Assembly (NCBI GenBank): GCA_018610095.1
Contig: JAHEOB010000333.1
Location: 1-5,595, forward strand
Length of the DNA: 5,595 bases
From: Halothece sp. MAG
GTDB lineage: Bacteria > Cyanobacteriota > Cyanobacteriia > Cyanobacteriales > Rubidibacteraceae
Reading direction: 5' to 3'
The position numbers were made by a program, and so were the translations under genes. This document shows, in pieces, positions 5,462-5,595 of the stretch (the stretch's first letter is position 1; every line of letters starts with the position of its first letter). Under the pieces are notes generated by a model, which ran no database searches, had not been told where the DNA came from, and was given only the letters and a program-made list of their open reading frames with translations.

Positions 5462-5595
5462 ATGATTTTACTTCCTGAAGCATTCTGGCAAACGGTTGCA
5501 GCAACAACTGAAAAAGCAACCCAATCACAAGCCCTCAAACCCATTCCTACGGAATATGAAATTTTAGAATCAGAAGGGATTCCATTTTTAATCCG
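5462..5595 (+). CDS. ATP adenylyltransferase (Ap4A phosphorylase)-like, N-terminus only (cut by right edge)
   Basis: Only 44 residues are visible. The opening LLPEAFWQTVAATTEKATQS followed by ALKPIPTEYEILESEGIPFLI strongly resembles the N-terminal domain of cyanobacterial ATP adenylyltransferase, which splits diadenosine tetraphosphate with phosphate into ATP and ADP. The ALxPIPTEYE block is the main reason for the call. The catalytic histidine region lies beyond the window and cannot be checked. The ATG at 5462 is the only start, since an in-frame TAA lies at 5438-5440 with no start codon between. No Shine-Dalgarno is visible. Confidence 0.75.
   Translation, partial: MILLPEAFWQTVAATTEKATQSQALKPIPTEYEILESEGIPFLI

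Noticed and set aside
1..5595. Search by eye for CRISPR arrays, tRNA genes, insertion-sequence ends and attachment sites.
   Set aside because: No regularly spaced repeats, cloverleaf sequences, transposase fragments or flanking duplications were seen.

Overview
The window looks like cyanobacterial chromosome. The protein families fit (a ClpS1-type adaptor, a NusA without C-terminal acidic repeats, a MutL with the N-terminal signature I recall from cyanobacterial homologues, an Ap4A phosphorylase-like start). The palindrome GCGATCGC (HIP1) occurs four times in 5.6 kb, where about 0.1 would be expected by chance. Base composition is moderate and even. I cannot name the species from sequence alone.

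Layout, left to right. Positions 1-3262 are a minus-strand gene string read from right to left: rimP (ribosome maturation), nusA (transcription elongation/termination), clpS (N-degron adaptor) and mutL (mismatch repair, cut by the left edge). Spacings of 31, 25 and 7 nt suggest one transcription unit. Upstream of rimP is a 154-bp gap that holds a long imperfect hairpin (3319-3381) followed by a strong intrinsic terminator (3282-3305). Both are best formed on the minus strand, so the rimP-nusA unit appears to start with a structured, terminator-bearing leader, or to be preceded by a small RNA of about 100 nt.

A small plus-strand thioredoxin-fold (glutaredoxin-like) gene occupies 3417-3671 and converges on folE (GTP cyclohydrolase I, minus). 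folE lies 53 nt downstream of a short-chain dehydrogenase/reductase gene on the same strand. The two may form a unit that makes and reduces a pterin, although the SDR substrate is unproven. A 281-bp divergent intergenic region (5181-5461) separates the SDR from a plus-strand gene cut by the right edge, whose 44 visible residues resemble ATP adenylyltransferase (Ap4A phosphorylase).

Most genes are ordinary housekeeping genes. The parts that deserve a second look are the structured element before rimP, the junction where clpS-mutL stands in the position usually held by ylxR-infB, and the non-ATG start of mutL.
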